Assembly (NCBI RefSeq): GCF_006337085.1
Contig: NZ_CP040882.1
Span: 930,001 to 994,000, forward strand
Direction of reading: 5' to 3'
Source: Sutterella faecalis
GTDB lineage: Bacteria > Pseudomonadota > Gammaproteobacteria > Burkholderiales > Burkholderiaceae_F
DNA length: 64,000 bases
The position numbers were made by a program, and so were the translations under genes. A model generated the notes under the pieces. That model was not told the origin of the DNA and searched no databases. It saw only the letters and a program-made list of their open reading frames with translations. Shown one piece after another: positions 33,234-42,932 of this stretch (positions are counted from its first letter, which is position 1; each line of letters opens with the position of its first letter).

Positions 33234-33958
33234 AGCTTTCCCTCCAGAGCCGCCTTCTGAGCCCAGTCGCTGCGGCGTTCGCGTTCAAGAATCATGGTGC
33301 GGGCGCGCGAAAGCACGACGGCAACGCCGTAGATGGTGCCGGCCGCAAGCATGATGAAAATGGTGTAGAGCATCACGTCGGCAATCGAAGAGCCGCGCGA
33401 GGTGATCGAGGCGCCCTGGTGAAGGGTGTTCCACCAGCGCACTGAGAAATAGATGATCGGCACATTGACGGCGCCCACGATCGAAATCACCGATGCGGCC
33501 TGGTCGGCGCGGCGCTTGTCGTCAATCGCGGCATGAAGCGCAATGAAGCCGAGGTAGAGGAAGAAGAGGATCAGCATCGACGTGAGGCGCGCATCCCAGA
33601 CCCAGTAGGTGCCCCAGGTCGGACGCCCCCAGAAGGCGCCTGAAAAGAGGGCGATGAAGCCCATGAGCGCACCGGTGGGCGCCATGGCCTGAGCCAGGAT
33701 GAAGGCGAGCCTCGACTGCTTCAGGAGCCCCACAATGCTGCAGACCGCCATCAGGAGGTAGAGCGACATCGAGAGCCAGGCGGCCGGGATGTGGATGAAG
33801 ATGATGCGGTACGAATTTCCCTGACGGGCTTCGATCGGGCACACGAAGAACCCGAGATAGAAACCGATGATGAAGAGCACGAGCGCCGCGCCCATGCACC
33901 ATGGGATGAAGCGTCCTGCCTTTCGGTAGAAGCCTTCTAATGTTGCTTCACTTGCCAT
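33230..33958 (-). CDS. ccmC: Heme transporter / heme-CcmE synthetase subunit CcmC
   Basis: CcmC presents heme to CcmE. The 242-residue protein has six helices and the WWD-type motif WGTYWVWDARLTSMLILFFL flanked by conserved His-containing loops (FIHIPAAWLSM and FSVRWWNTLHQGASI). It is 63 bases downstream of ccmB and overlaps ccmD by four bases. Confidence 0.96.
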   Translation of the reverse strand: MASEATLEGFYRKAGRFIPWCMGAALVLFIIGFYLGFFVCPIEARQGNSYRIIFIHIPAAWLSMSLYLLMAVCSIVGLLKQSRLAFILAQAMAPTGALMGFIALFSGAFWGRPTWGTYWVWDARLTSMLILFFLYLGFIALHAAIDDKRRADQAASVISIVGAVNVPIIYFSVRWWNTLHQGASITSRGSSIADVMLYTIFIMLAAGTIYGVAVVLSRARTMILERERRSDWAQKAALEGKL

Positions 33959-34021
33959 TTGACCTTTATCTCCTGCGACTGGGGAAATTCTTTGGGGATG
34001 GAATCGTTTTCTAAGAAAAAC

Positions 34022-34690
34022 TTACTGCTCTGCGATGCGAAGCGCTGCGGCAACCGCCATCGGGGCAAGCGCGAGCGAGAAGAGCGCCAGACCGCCCACG
34101 ATCATGAAGTGCGACGAGGGCGACAGACTCATCGAAACGGCCTGCGCGGCGCCGGCGCCGAAAATCAGAACGGGAATATAGAGCGGAAGGACGAGAAGCG
34201 ACGTCAGGACGCCTCCGGCCCGAAGGCCGAGCGTCAGCGCTGCGCCCACGCCGCCCACGAGCGAAAGAACCGGGGTGCCGAGAAGGAGGCTTCCCACCAT
34301 GACGATCGTCACGTCGAGCTCAAGATCGAACATCACGCCGAAAATCGTGGCGAAGATCGTCATCGGAACGCCGGTGACGAGCCAGTGCGCCGCCACCTTG
34401 GCAATCACGATGACGGGAAGCGGCTCTGCGGCAACAAGCATCTGCTCGAGCGTGCCGTCCTCGTGGTCCGTCGCGAACATTCTCGGGAGCGAAAGCAGTG
34501 CGGCGAGAAGCGCGGCCACCCAGACAACGCCGGGGGCAATGGCGCGAAGAATGTTGGTTTCAGCGCCGACGCCGAGCGGAACAAGCGTCACGACGACGGC
34601 AAAGAAGAAGATCACCTGCGCGAGATCGGACTTTCTGCGAAGCGAAAGCGTGAGGTCGCGGCGAAGAATCGTGAGGAAGAGATTAAGCAT
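34022..34690 (-). CDS. ccmB: Heme exporter protein CcmB
   Basis: CcmB is the permease subunit of the CcmAB ABC transporter that releases holo-CcmE. The 222-residue protein has six helices. It has the family segments LFLTILRRDLTLSLRRKSDL at the start and FATDHEDGTLEQMLVAAEPL in the middle. It lies 18 bases after ccmA. Confidence 0.95.
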   Translation of the reverse strand: MLNLFLTILRRDLTLSLRRKSDLAQVIFFFAVVVTLVPLGVGAETNILRAIAPGVVWVAALLAALLSLPRMFATDHEDGTLEQMLVAAEPLPVIVIAKVAAHWLVTGVPMTIFATIFGVMFDLELDVTIVMVGSLLLGTPVLSLVGGVGAALTLGLRAGGVLTSLLVLPLYIPVLIFGAGAAQAVSMSLSPSSHFMIVGGLALFSLALAPMAVAAALRIAEQ

Positions 34691-34708
34691 GATTCATTCC
34701 TCCCGCTC

Positions 34709-35428
34709 TCAGGCCCCGGCATTCAAAGCGTTTTCCGCTTCGGCCGCAGCCGCATCGTCCATGGCGCGCTCGACGGCCGAGCGCCGACGGGGCGCCCAGC
34801 GTTCGGGCTCGATGATATGGAGCTGCGACTTGTCGACCGGGACTTCCTGGTGCGTGACGAGCATCACGACGCCGCCCTCGCGGACATGCTTCGAAATGAG
34901 GTCCGAAAGACGGGCCACAGCTTTTACGTCAAGCGCGGTAAAGGGTTCGTCAAGCACCCAGAGCACGACGGATTCGGAGAGCCAGAGGCGCGCGAGCGCA
35001 ACGCGCCTGCGCTGCCCCTGCGAGAGCTGTCCGGCCGGTACGTCCTCGTATTCGGCGAGGCCCACGGCAGCGAGCGCCCTGCGGGCATCCTCGCGCGTCG
35101 CCTTGAGCGACGCCACGCGCGCATTGATGAGGACGTTTTCAATGACGGAAAGATCGTCCTTCACGCCGTTTCTGTGACCGATGTAGCAGAGCTCGCGCCA
35201 GAAATCCTGCGCCGCCTTGAGAATCGGCGTGCCGCGCCAGAGGATCTCGCCCTCGACGGGACGCATGAGTCCGGTCATCAGCCGCAGAAGCGTCGTCTTG
35301 CCGGCGCCGTTGCTGCCGGCAATGCGTACGAGCGAACCGGCTTCAACAGCAAACGACATCCCCTGAAAGAGCGTGCGTTCACCGCGTTCACAGGTCAGGC
35401 CGCGGACTTCAAGAATGGGCTGGGTCAT
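34709..35428 (-). CDS. ccmA: Heme exporter ATP-binding protein CcmA
   Basis: CcmA is the ATPase subunit of CcmAB. It has Walker A (IAGSNGAGKTTLLRL), the signature QLSQGQRRRVALARL and Walker B (VVLWVLDEPFTALD), followed by the His switch (MLVTHQEVP). I chose the ATG at 35428 (MTQPILEVRGLTCERG), with GAGG four bases upstream; the frame extends without family similarity to 35524. It is 239 residues and is the first gene of the ccmABCDE-FGHI cluster. Confidence 0.94.
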   Translation of the reverse strand: MTQPILEVRGLTCERGERTLFQGMSFAVEAGSLVRIAGSNGAGKTTLLRLMTGLMRPVEGEILWRGTPILKAAQDFWRELCYIGHRNGVKDDLSVIENVLINARVASLKATREDARRALAAVGLAEYEDVPAGQLSQGQRRRVALARLWLSESVVLWVLDEPFTALDVKAVARLSDLISKHVREGGVVMLVTHQEVPVDKSQLHIIEPERWAPRRRSAVERAMDDAAAAEAENALNAGA

Positions 35429-35538
35429 GGATCCTCTGTCGGCCGGGAACCTTTCTGCGTCCCCGGCGATTCGAAAGAAATTTTTATATTCCGGAAGAGA
35501 GCTCCTGCGGCAAATGGCCGGCACGAAACCTCTTCGGG

Positions 35539-35568
35539 ATTATTGCGAGGCAGTTTAGGGAGAGTAAA
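35539..35568 (-). promoter_or_regulatory. Candidate ccm operon promoter
   Basis: On the minus strand TTTACT (35568-35563) is followed after 18 bases by AATAAT (35544-35539), about 110 bases before the ccmA start. Confidence 0.35.
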
Positions 35569-35668
35569 TTAAGAAAGGCTTACAGATCGATACACTCTCC
35601 ATTGCATCTTATCTATTGAAATCATTGAGAAATTTTTACGTCTTTCGGGGAGTTTCCCGACGCCTTTC

Positions 35669-35697
35669 TTAAGTCCCGGGAGCGGGCCTTTTATAAT
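35669..35697 (+). promoter_or_regulatory. Candidate sigma70 promoter of the lipoprotein-uvrC-pgsA unit
   Basis: A perfect TATAAT (35692-35697) follows TTAAGT (35669-35674) with a 17-base spacer, 77 bases before the lipoprotein start. Confidence 0.6.
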
Positions 35698-35774
35698 GGT
35701 CCGCTCATCATTCATCATGCCGGCCGAGCGGGATCTCCGCTGATTCCTGTTCTGAGGCCCCCACGTATTCAAAA

Positions 35775-36176
35775 ATGCGCACTTTTCTTCGCTCCGCTCT
35801 TCTTCTCTCGCTTTCTGCCGGCATCCTTTCCGGGTGCGCAGCCGTGAACGAGGAGCACCAGAACTTTGCCAACCGCAAGATTGATATCGTTCCGGTCGTC
35901 GGAAGCATCTGGCGCATCACCGCAACGTTCCCGGGCTACGAGTCCTCCACCGGCATTGCCGACTATATCTATGAGCGCGCACAGGCCTTCTGCGGCGAAC
36001 GCGGCATGGGGATGATGCCTCAGACAGGCTCGAGCTCCGCAGCCGGCGCCGACGGCACGCCCGCTCAGGCATGGCTTGAATTCCGCTGCTCCGCTCCCGA
36101 AAAGGTCGAGCGCGAATATCAGCCGATCAAGCTGCACTTCGATCTTGAGGACGAAGACGAAAAGAAACGGCGCTGA
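35775..36176 (+). CDS. Predicted lipoprotein
   Basis: The 133-residue protein has a lipoprotein signal peptide: basic start MRTFLRS, hydrophobic core and lipobox LSGC with Cys at about residue 22. The mature part includes IVPVVGSIWRITATFPGYES and four-residue acidic runs near the end (LEDEDEKK). I do not recognise a family. It precedes uvrC by 21 bases and probably shares its promoter. Confidence 0.75.
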   Translation: MRTFLRSALLLSLSAGILSGCAAVNEEHQNFANRKIDIVPVVGSIWRITATFPGYESSTGIADYIYERAQAFCGERGMGMMPQTGSSSAAGADGTPAQAWLEFRCSAPEKVEREYQPIKLHFDLEDEDEKKRR

Positions 36177-36197
36177 TCCGCTTTCCGACGCTCTCAG

Positions 36198-38144
36198 ATG
36201 TCTTCTGAAGTTCTGCCGGCTCCAGGCACGCCCGCGGACGACGGCCTTTGCGCTTCCGTCCCGGAGCCCGCCTTCGATCCCGCCCGGGAGGTCCGCACGC
36301 TCCCGCATCTCCCCGGGTGCTACCGCTATTTTGCTAAGGACGGATCCTGCCTCTATGTCGGGAAGGCCCGGGACCTCAAGAACCGCGTTTCGTCCTACTT
36401 CAGGCGCACGGGGCTTTCGCCCCGCATTGCGCTCCTGGTCGCAAAAATTGCGCGGCTGGAAACGACGGTCACCCGCTCGGAAGCCGAGGCGCTTCTTCTC
36501 GAAAACAACCTCATTAAAACGCTTCATCCGCGCTACAACATCCGTCTGCGCGACGATGCCAGCTACCCCTACATCCGGATCGGCGGGGAGGAATTTCCGA
36601 GGCTTTCCTACTACCGCGGCGGCGTCGACCGCAAATCCCGGTTCTTTGGTCCTTATCCGAGCTCGAGCGCTGCCCGCACGGCGATTGAAATGCTCCAGAA
36701 GGCGTTTCTCCTTCGCACCTGCGAGGAGTCTGGCTTCAAAAATCGCCAGCGGCCGTGCCTTCTCGGACAGATCGGCCGGTGCTCAGCTCCCTGCTGCGGC
36801 CGCATCTCGGTGGAAGACTACCGTGCGGACTGCCGGCGCGCGGAGGATTTCCTTTTAGGACATTCCCGCGAAGTATTGGATGAGCTCGAAAAACGCATGT
36901 GGGCGGCCTCTGAAGCCTGGGAGTTTGAAGAGGCGGCGAAGCTTCGCGACCGCATTGCGTCTCTCACACAGATGCGCCACCAGCAGGCGATTGAAACCAC
37001 GGGCGGCGATATCGACGCCGACATTGCGGCAGCGGCCGTGCGCGACGGCGCGGCCGCCATCAACCTCGCAATGGTGCGGGGCGGCCGGCACTTGGGCGAC
37101 CGGGCGATCTTCCCGAAAATCGGCACGCGCGAGGACGGGGCCTTCCCATCCAAGGGAGAGCTGATCGAAGCCTTCGTGAGCCAGCATTATGCGGATCTGC
37201 CTATCCCGGCGCTTCTCATCATTGAGCCCGATCCGGAGGATCCGGAACTCCCGAAGCGCTTGTCTGAGCTTCTCTCCGAACTCGCGCACCGCCGCGTTCC
37301 CGTCGTGACCGAACCCCAGGAAACGCGCCGTAGGTGGCTCGAAATGTGCGTCCAGGGGGCGGAGATCGCCCTCATGAGGCACCTTCAGGAAGAAGGCACA
37401 CAGCTCGCGCGCTTAAAGGAACTGATTGAAATCCTCGGACCCGGATTTGAACCCCCGAGCGGCGACCCGATGGATTTTTCGGCCGAATGCTTCGACATTT
37501 CGCATACCCAGGGCGAAGCGACCCAGGCCTCCTGCGTCGTCTTCCGCGAGGGCCGCATGCAGAGCTCGCTCTACCGGCGCTTCAACATTACGGGCGTTGA
37601 ACCCGGCGACGACTACGGCGCCATGAAGCAGGCGCTCGAGCGGCGCTACGCGCCCGTCGCGCGTGGAGAGGCCGAGCTCCCGAGCCTCGTTCTCATCGAC
37701 GGCGGCAAGGGACAGGTCGAAATGGCGCGCGAAGTGTTTGCGGAATACGGACTTGACCCGTCCGTCATCGTCGGCGTCGCCAAGGGCGAAGGACGAAAGA
37801 CGGGTCTGGAGACCCTCGTCTTCCCGCTCATTGACGGCGAGCGTCGCGAACCGCTCACACTGGGCCTCATGTCAAAAGCACTAATGCTAACGGCGGAAAT
37901 TCGCGACGAAGCCCATCGATTCGCCATTACCGGCATGCGCGCCAAGAGAGCCAAGGCGCGCAATGCCTCAAAACTTGAGGATTTCGAGGGTATCGGCCCC
38001 AAGCGCCGCGCTAAACTACTTTCGCATTTCGGCGGCATGAAGCAGCTCAAGAACGCTTCGGCCGAGGATATCGCGCAGGTGCCGGGCATATCCCGCGCGC
38101 TCGCATCCAAAATCTACGCTCAACTGCATCTGTGCAGCCGATAG
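36198..38144 (+). CDS. uvrC: Excinuclease ABC subunit C
   Basis: UvrC makes both incisions in nucleotide excision repair. The 648-residue protein has the GIY-YIG nuclease (GCYRYFAKDGSCLYVGKARD) at the N-terminus and a UVR motif (WEFEEAAKLRDRIASL) at about residue 240. The RNase H-like C-terminal nuclease (AECFDISHTQGEATQASCVV) follows, and then tandem helix-hairpin-helix motifs (FEGIGPKRRAKLLSHFG). It is followed after 40 bases by pgsA, a widespread uvrC-pgsA pairing. Confidence 0.96.
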   Translation: MSSEVLPAPGTPADDGLCASVPEPAFDPAREVRTLPHLPGCYRYFAKDGSCLYVGKARDLKNRVSSYFRRTGLSPRIALLVAKIARLETTVTRSEAEALLLENNLIKTLHPRYNIRLRDDASYPYIRIGGEEFPRLSYYRGGVDRKSRFFGPYPSSSAARTAIEMLQKAFLLRTCEESGFKNRQRPCLLGQIGRCSAPCCGRISVEDYRADCRRAEDFLLGHSREVLDELEKRMWAASEAWEFEEAAKLRDRIASLTQMRHQQAIETTGGDIDADIAAAAVRDGAAAINLAMVRGGRHLGDRAIFPKIGTREDGAFPSKGELIEAFVSQHYADLPIPALLIIEPDPEDPELPKRLSELLSELAHRRVPVVTEPQETRRRWLEMCVQGAEIALMRHLQEEGTQLARLKELIEILGPGFEPPSGDPMDFSAECFDISHTQGEATQASCVVFREGRMQSSLYRRFNITGVEPGDDYGAMKQALERRYAPVARGEAELPSLVLIDGGKGQVEMAREVFAEYGLDPSVIVGVAKGEGRKTGLETLVFPLIDGERREPLTLGLMSKALMLTAEIRDEAHRFAITGMRAKRAKARNASKLEDFEGIGPKRRAKLLSHFGGMKQLKNASAEDIAQVPGISRALASKIYAQLHLCSR

Positions 38145-38184
38145 ACGCCGGCGGTGAGACCGCCTCCTAAATTTTTCTTGCCCG

Positions 38185-38829
38185 ATGAAGCTCAAGCCTC
38201 CCTTCAAACTCAACGTGCCGATGGTGCTTACCTGGATCCGAATAGCACTCATCCCGGTCGTGATCGGAATCTTCTACCTGCCCGATTCCCTTGTTCCGAT
38301 CCATCTGCAGAACATCATCGCCTGCGTGGTCTTCGTCGTTGCCGCCGTCACGGATGCGCTCGACGGCTTCCTTGCCCGCCGCTATGAGGGGTGGGCGACG
38401 CGCATGGGGGCCTTCCTCGATCCCATCGCCGACAAGCTTCTCGTTGCGGCCGCTCTCGTTGCCCTCGTGGGGCTCGACCGCTGCGACATGGCGATTGCCA
38501 TGATCATCATCGGCCGCGAAATCACCGTGACCGGCATCCGCGAATGGATGGCGAAGATCGGCGAATCGGGCCGCGTCAAGGTGAACTGGTACGGGAAATT
38601 CAAAACCATTGCCCAGATGACGGCCATTCCCTGCCTCCTCTGGTTCGATCCGTTCCTCGGCATTCCCGTTGCGCTCATCGGCGAATGGCTCATCATCATC
38701 GCCGCCGTGCTCACCATTTATTCGATGTACGTGTACCTGCGCGCCGCCGCGCCTTTCTTTGAGGAAGCCCGCGCCCAGCGCGCCGCGCTGAGAGCGCAGA
38801 AAGCTCAGGCGCAGAGTCAGGGATCCTGA
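38185..38829 (+). CDS. pgsA: CDP-diacylglycerol--glycerol-3-phosphate 3-phosphatidyltransferase
   Basis: PgsA makes phosphatidylglycerophosphate, the first committed step to phosphatidylglycerol and cardiolipin, in the inner membrane. The CDP-alcohol phosphotransferase motif D-x2-DG-x2-AR-x8-G-x3-D-x3-D is visible as DALDGFLARRYEGWATRMG followed by AFLDPIADK. It has 214 residues with several membrane helices and a charged C-terminal tail. Confidence 0.95.
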   Translation: MKLKPPFKLNVPMVLTWIRIALIPVVIGIFYLPDSLVPIHLQNIIACVVFVVAAVTDALDGFLARRYEGWATRMGAFLDPIADKLLVAAALVALVGLDRCDMAIAMIIIGREITVTGIREWMAKIGESGRVKVNWYGKFKTIAQMTAIPCLLWFDPFLGIPVALIGEWLIIIAAVLTIYSMYVYLRAAAPFFEEARAQRAALRAQKAQAQSQGS

Positions 38830-38899
38830 TCAGGAAAAAAGCGCATCACTGATCCACCGTTTTCCTTTCAAGAGCGGCGCGCACTCTGGATACTCCGAA

Positions 38900-41668
38900 G
38901 TGCCGTCGCTTTTTCGTTTCATGAGCGAAGAGAAGATTATTTCCCCTTCGGACGAAAAGAGCGCGTCTCTTTCAGATGAATCCTCCCGTCCGTCCGCCGG
39001 GACCGTCCATTTGCTTCAGGCACCCGCAAAGCCCGGGCACCTTCCTCCTCCGGAGAAGCCGGCGCTTCTGCCGCCGCCGGCTGCTGACGAGCCTCCGGCG
39101 CTGCCGCCTGAGGAACCTGCTTCACTTGGTGGAGCGCCCGCAGAGGCTGATGAGGAGTCTGCCCCGTCGGAGAAGAGAGAACCCGTTTCTCCAGCCGCAG
39201 AAGCAAGCCGGGAAGATCCCGAAGCGCGTGCCGCCGGTGAAGAATCACCTTTAGCCCGCAGCTCATTTGCCGGACTTCTCGGCACTTTGGGGGGCCTCTC
39301 GCTTTCCGCTACGCTCCTTCTTTTCGCTGCGGCTCATTTTCTCGGCTGGAGCCCTCTCGTCCGGCTTTCCTTTTTCGGAAGCCTTGCCGTCGCCGCCTTT
39401 CTTCCGCTCATTCTCCTGCGGAACTCCGGAAAGCTCACCCGCGACATTTCCGCATCTGCCGGCGGCCTTCTTCTGGGACTCTTTCTCGTCGTCATCGGCC
39501 AGACCTGGCAGACGGGAGAAGGTGCAGCCTCCCTCATGCTCGCCTGGTCGGGGCTCCTCATCCCATGGCTTCTCTACGCCAGGCGCCCCATCATGTTTTT
39601 GCTCTGGTTCGTCGTCACGCTCACAGCGGCTTGTCTCCAGGGCGAACAGATGGCGGAGAGCTTCGGGCTTCTTGAGAAGCTCCTCCCGGCGGCATTCCTC
39701 TCCTTCACTGCCGCGCTTCTCTTTGCCGTCATTCAATGGAAATCCTCTGGTTCCGCCATTCGCGCGGCCGGGATGCTGCCGGCAGCCTCCGCGGCGCTCC
39801 TCCTCGGCATTGTTCCGGCTGTCGACCTTGAATACGGGGTTTCCGGCACACCGTCGCTCCTCTCACTCGCTTACTTCGCAGGAGCCCTGATTTTTTCGGC
39901 CGCCGCTTTCTTCTCAAAGCGCCCCGAACTGCGCGCCCTTGCGCTTCTCACGCTCCTCGCCTGGGTGAACGGATTCGTGGTTCGCTTCGGCGAGAGCGCT
40001 CATATTGCGAGCGACGAAGGGCTCCTTTACATATTGACGCTCCTCAACGGCCTCGTCTTTCTCGGGTGGATCCTCTTTCGCGCCAAACGAACCCGCCTCC
40101 AGAAGGACGGTGCCGGCGACACTCAGAACTTCCTCGACTGGATCTGCCGCCGGATTCCTCAGACGGCCGGCGCCCTCATGGGTGCAGCGGCCGCGCTCCT
40201 GCTCGCCGCAACCATCTTCACGCTCTTTTCGCTCTCCGGGTCCGCTGCAGGGAGCATTCTCCTCGCCTGCGGCGTTCTCATGGAAATCGCGAGGAAAATT
40301 CAAGCTTTCCGGCAGAAGAGAGCTTCTGAGCTTCCGCAGTTTTCCGCCCTGCGGATAATCGCCTTTACCCTCGCGGCAGCAGGCTGGGTCGTCCTTGGCG
40401 GAAGCCTCTCAAGCGCTTCGGCTGTCGGGATTCTCATCGCGATCGCGCTCATTGCGGCGGCGCTTTATCGATCCCGCATTGCGCTCGTCGCCGCTTTTCT
40501 CGTCGGAGCGCTCTCGCCCGACTTCCAGAATCCCTGGTTCCTTTACCTTCCGGCTGCTGCTTCAGGCGCCTCTGCGGTCCTCATTGCCGTACTTCTCTTC
40601 GCACGCGAAAAGAGCGCCATGGAGCGCGAAGCCCTCTGGTGGCTTCCGGCGCTTCTTCTCGCTCAGTGGCTTCTCCCTCTTTTCGTGCAGTTCAGCATCA
40701 TCAGCAAAGAGGCTCTCCCCCCTGAAGCTTCGCAATGGATTGGAGCGGCCGCGCTTCTCCTCACGGCTGCCGCCGCTCTGCTCAGAGACAAAAGGAATGC
40801 CCTTCGCACCGTGCTCGTTTTTGCGGGAGCCGCTCTTGCGGGCGCGGCATTTTCCGCGAGCGCCTCGCTTCTTCTCTGCCTTTCGGCAGCCGCCGCTTAT
40901 GCGTTGAAGCGCAGACTTCAGCCCGGCGTTCTTTTTCTCATCCTCTCACTCGCGCTTCTGGAATGCGGCCGCGTCTACTGGCAAAGCCCGGAGAGCGGCG
41001 TCAATCTGCTCCTCAAAGGCGCAGTGATGCAGGGGGTTGCGGGCGCAGGGCTCCTCCTTTCCTGCCTTGCGCTCACGCTTCAGTCTGAAAAAGCTTCCGC
41101 ACTGCGCGCTCAGCTTCATCTGAAGCTTCTCCCGCTTCTCATCCTCATCCTGACGAGCGCAGCGCTCTTTTCCTCGATTGCGGCCCGCACGGAAATTGCC
41201 GAGGCCGGCACCCGATACGCCGCGGAACTGATGCCATCAGACCCGAGGGACATCGTGATGGGCGACTTCATGACGCTCAATTACGCTGCCGACGGCCGCG
41301 AGGCGCTCGAAGCCTATCGGAAGGAAGCTTCAGCCCGGGGAAGCGATGCGGATTCCGACGATCGGGTTCTCTTCTGCGCGGCCGAGAAGGAGGGCGTTCT
41401 CACGATTCTCTCGGCGGCGGGCAACGGTGAGGCATGTCCCGCCGGGACGACGCTCCGGCTTCCAGCCGACCGGAATTCAAGCTGGCGCATGACGCCGAAG
41501 CTCCCGCACCGCTGGTTCTTCCCCTCGGGCGACGCGGAGCGCTTTGAGGGAGCTCGCTTCGCTGAGCTCCGTTGCCTCAAGGACCGCTGCCTCATCACTG
41601 GGCTCCTCGACAAAGAGAAAAAACCGATTTTGCCTTCCCAGAATTCTTCCGGACCGCAAGCGCCATGA
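38900..41668 (+). CDS. Large DUF2157/DUF4401/GDYXXLXY-type membrane protein
   Basis: This very large membrane protein of 922 residues has about twenty helices. The first 110 residues are Pro/Glu-rich and soluble. The helical core starts at SFAGLLGTLGGLSLSATLLL and includes VIGQTWQTGEGAASLMLAWS, like DUF2157. Near the C-terminus RDIVMGDFMTLNYA (about residue 790) is a GDYXXLXY-type motif followed by a periplasmic-type domain. In other bacteria these parts are separate adjacent proteins, and here they look fused. The start is GTG 38900 or ATG 38921; no strong ribosome site decides. It overlaps earP by four bases. Function is unknown. Confidence 0.72.
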   Translation: MPSLFRFMSEEKIISPSDEKSASLSDESSRPSAGTVHLLQAPAKPGHLPPPEKPALLPPPAADEPPALPPEEPASLGGAPAEADEESAPSEKREPVSPAAEASREDPEARAAGEESPLARSSFAGLLGTLGGLSLSATLLLFAAAHFLGWSPLVRLSFFGSLAVAAFLPLILLRNSGKLTRDISASAGGLLLGLFLVVIGQTWQTGEGAASLMLAWSGLLIPWLLYARRPIMFLLWFVVTLTAACLQGEQMAESFGLLEKLLPAAFLSFTAALLFAVIQWKSSGSAIRAAGMLPAASAALLLGIVPAVDLEYGVSGTPSLLSLAYFAGALIFSAAAFFSKRPELRALALLTLLAWVNGFVVRFGESAHIASDEGLLYILTLLNGLVFLGWILFRAKRTRLQKDGAGDTQNFLDWICRRIPQTAGALMGAAAALLLAATIFTLFSLSGSAAGSILLACGVLMEIARKIQAFRQKRASELPQFSALRIIAFTLAAAGWVVLGGSLSSASAVGILIAIALIAAALYRSRIALVAAFLVGALSPDFQNPWFLYLPAAASGASAVLIAVLLFAREKSAMEREALWWLPALLLAQWLLPLFVQFSIISKEALPPEASQWIGAAALLLTAAAALLRDKRNALRTVLVFAGAALAGAAFSASASLLLCLSAAAAYALKRRLQPGVLFLILSLALLECGRVYWQSPESGVNLLLKGAVMQGVAGAGLLLSCLALTLQSEKASALRAQLHLKLLPLLILILTSAALFSSIAARTEIAEAGTRYAAELMPSDPRDIVMGDFMTLNYAADGREALEAYRKEASARGSDADSDDRVLFCAAEKEGVLTILSAAGNGEACPAGTTLRLPADRNSSWRMTPKLPHRWFFPSGDAERFEGARFAELRCLKDRCLITGLLDKEKKPILPSQNSSGPQAP

Positions 41669-42789
41669 CTCAGTTTGAATCCACCGACATCTTCTGCCGC
41701 GTCATCGACAATTTCGGCGACGCAGGCGTCTGCTGGCGTCTCGCCCGGCGTCTTCTCTCGCTCGGCGTGAAGCGCATCCGCTTCATCACGGACCACCCGG
41801 AAGTGCTCGCGAAGCTCGCTCCGGATGCGGAAAAGCTTGCCCGGGTCGTTCCGTGGGATTCCTTTGCGCTCGAAGCCCAAAAGCCCGGCTTTGAACCCGC
41901 AGACCTTGTCATCGAAACCTTCGGCTGCCGTCTTCCTGAAAGCTACGACGAAGCGCTCGCCCGAAAGCGCGCGCTCGCGATCGCGGCCGATCAAAGGCCC
42001 CCCTTCTACTTCAATCTCGACTACCTCTCCGCCGAAGACTGGGTGGAGGAGAGCCACAACATCTCGGGACTTCACCCGAGGCTCGACCTTCCGAAGCTCT
42101 GGTTCTTCCCCGGCTTCACGGATCGGACGGGAGGCCTCCTGATTGAAGACGACTACGAAGCGGAGAAGGAAAGCTTCATGCCCGGGAAGAAGGACTTCCT
42201 TGCTTCCCTTCATGCAGGCCCGGAGCTCCCGACGCTTTTTGTCTTCTGCTACCCCGTGAACCGCGTGGAAGCCTTGGCAAAAGGCCTCGCGCTTTCCGAC
42301 AAGCCCTGGAATGTTCTCATTGCTCCGGGAGAGGCCGGCGACAAGCTTGAAGGGCTTCTCAAAACGATCAACGCACGAGGAGACCGCATCCGCGCCGTGC
42401 GAACGCCCTTTCTGCCCCAGACGGAATTCGATCGTCTGCTCTGGGCGAGCGATGCCGGAATCATTCGCGGAGAAGACAGCTTCGTGCGCGCGCAGCTCGC
42501 CGGACTTCCGTTCCTCTGGTCGACCTACCCCACCGAAGACCATGCGCACCGCGTAAAGCTCGACGCCTGGCTCGATCGTTTCGTCCCCGAACTTCCCGCG
42601 TCCCTTGCCGAACGCTATCGGGCAACGAGCGTCGAATGGCTCGAGGGAGCGCTCTCGCCCGAAGGCTTCAGGGATTTTTTAGAGTTTGCACCAATGCTCA
42701 GGCCCGCGCTCGCTCAGTGGCAGAGGAAGCTTCTAAGCCGCGGGGATCTCGCCCGGCACATGCTGGAACGGGCCCAAAACGCGCTCTAG
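41665..42789 (+). CDS. earP: EF-P arginine rhamnosyltransferase EarP
   Basis: EarP transfers rhamnose from dTDP-rhamnose to Arg32 of elongation factor P, which allows translation through polyproline stretches. The 374-residue protein starts MTQFESTDIFCRVIDNFGDA, the conserved N-terminal nucleotide-sugar region with the essential DNFGDAGVCWRLARRL. It ends with the RGEDSFVRAQLAGLPFLW segment that holds the catalytic-site residues. It overlaps the preceding membrane-protein gene by ATGA and lies 143 bases upstream of efp, the usual gene pair. Confidence 0.95.
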   Translation: MTQFESTDIFCRVIDNFGDAGVCWRLARRLLSLGVKRIRFITDHPEVLAKLAPDAEKLARVVPWDSFALEAQKPGFEPADLVIETFGCRLPESYDEALARKRALAIAADQRPPFYFNLDYLSAEDWVEESHNISGLHPRLDLPKLWFFPGFTDRTGGLLIEDDYEAEKESFMPGKKDFLASLHAGPELPTLFVFCYPVNRVEALAKGLALSDKPWNVLIAPGEAGDKLEGLLKTINARGDRIRAVRTPFLPQTEFDRLLWASDAGIIRGEDSFVRAQLAGLPFLWSTYPTEDHAHRVKLDAWLDRFVPELPASLAERYRATSVEWLEGALSPEGFRDFLEFAPMLRPALAQWQRKLLSRGDLARHMLERAQNAL

Positions 42790-42932
42790 CTTAATCTCCG
42801 AGAAGGCAGTCAACGCAGATTCTGTCAATTTGATAGAATTACGTGCTTAAAGTTTTTTCGTCCTTGCGCACTTACAGGCAGAAAGCGTCGGGGACTCGCT
42901 CGCAAACTCTGCATTAGAGGAATTTTTCTCAA

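Larger units (their letters stand above)
35429..35774. other. Divergent ccmA / lipoprotein intergenic region
   Basis: This 346-base AT-richer region holds no convincing gene. It carries one candidate promoter in each direction (entries at 35539 and 35669). Confidence 0.6.

Noticed and set aside
33959..35572. A 537-codon plus-strand frame opposite ccmB and ccmA
   Set aside because: It is antisense to two certain genes and shows only charged low-complexity sequence.
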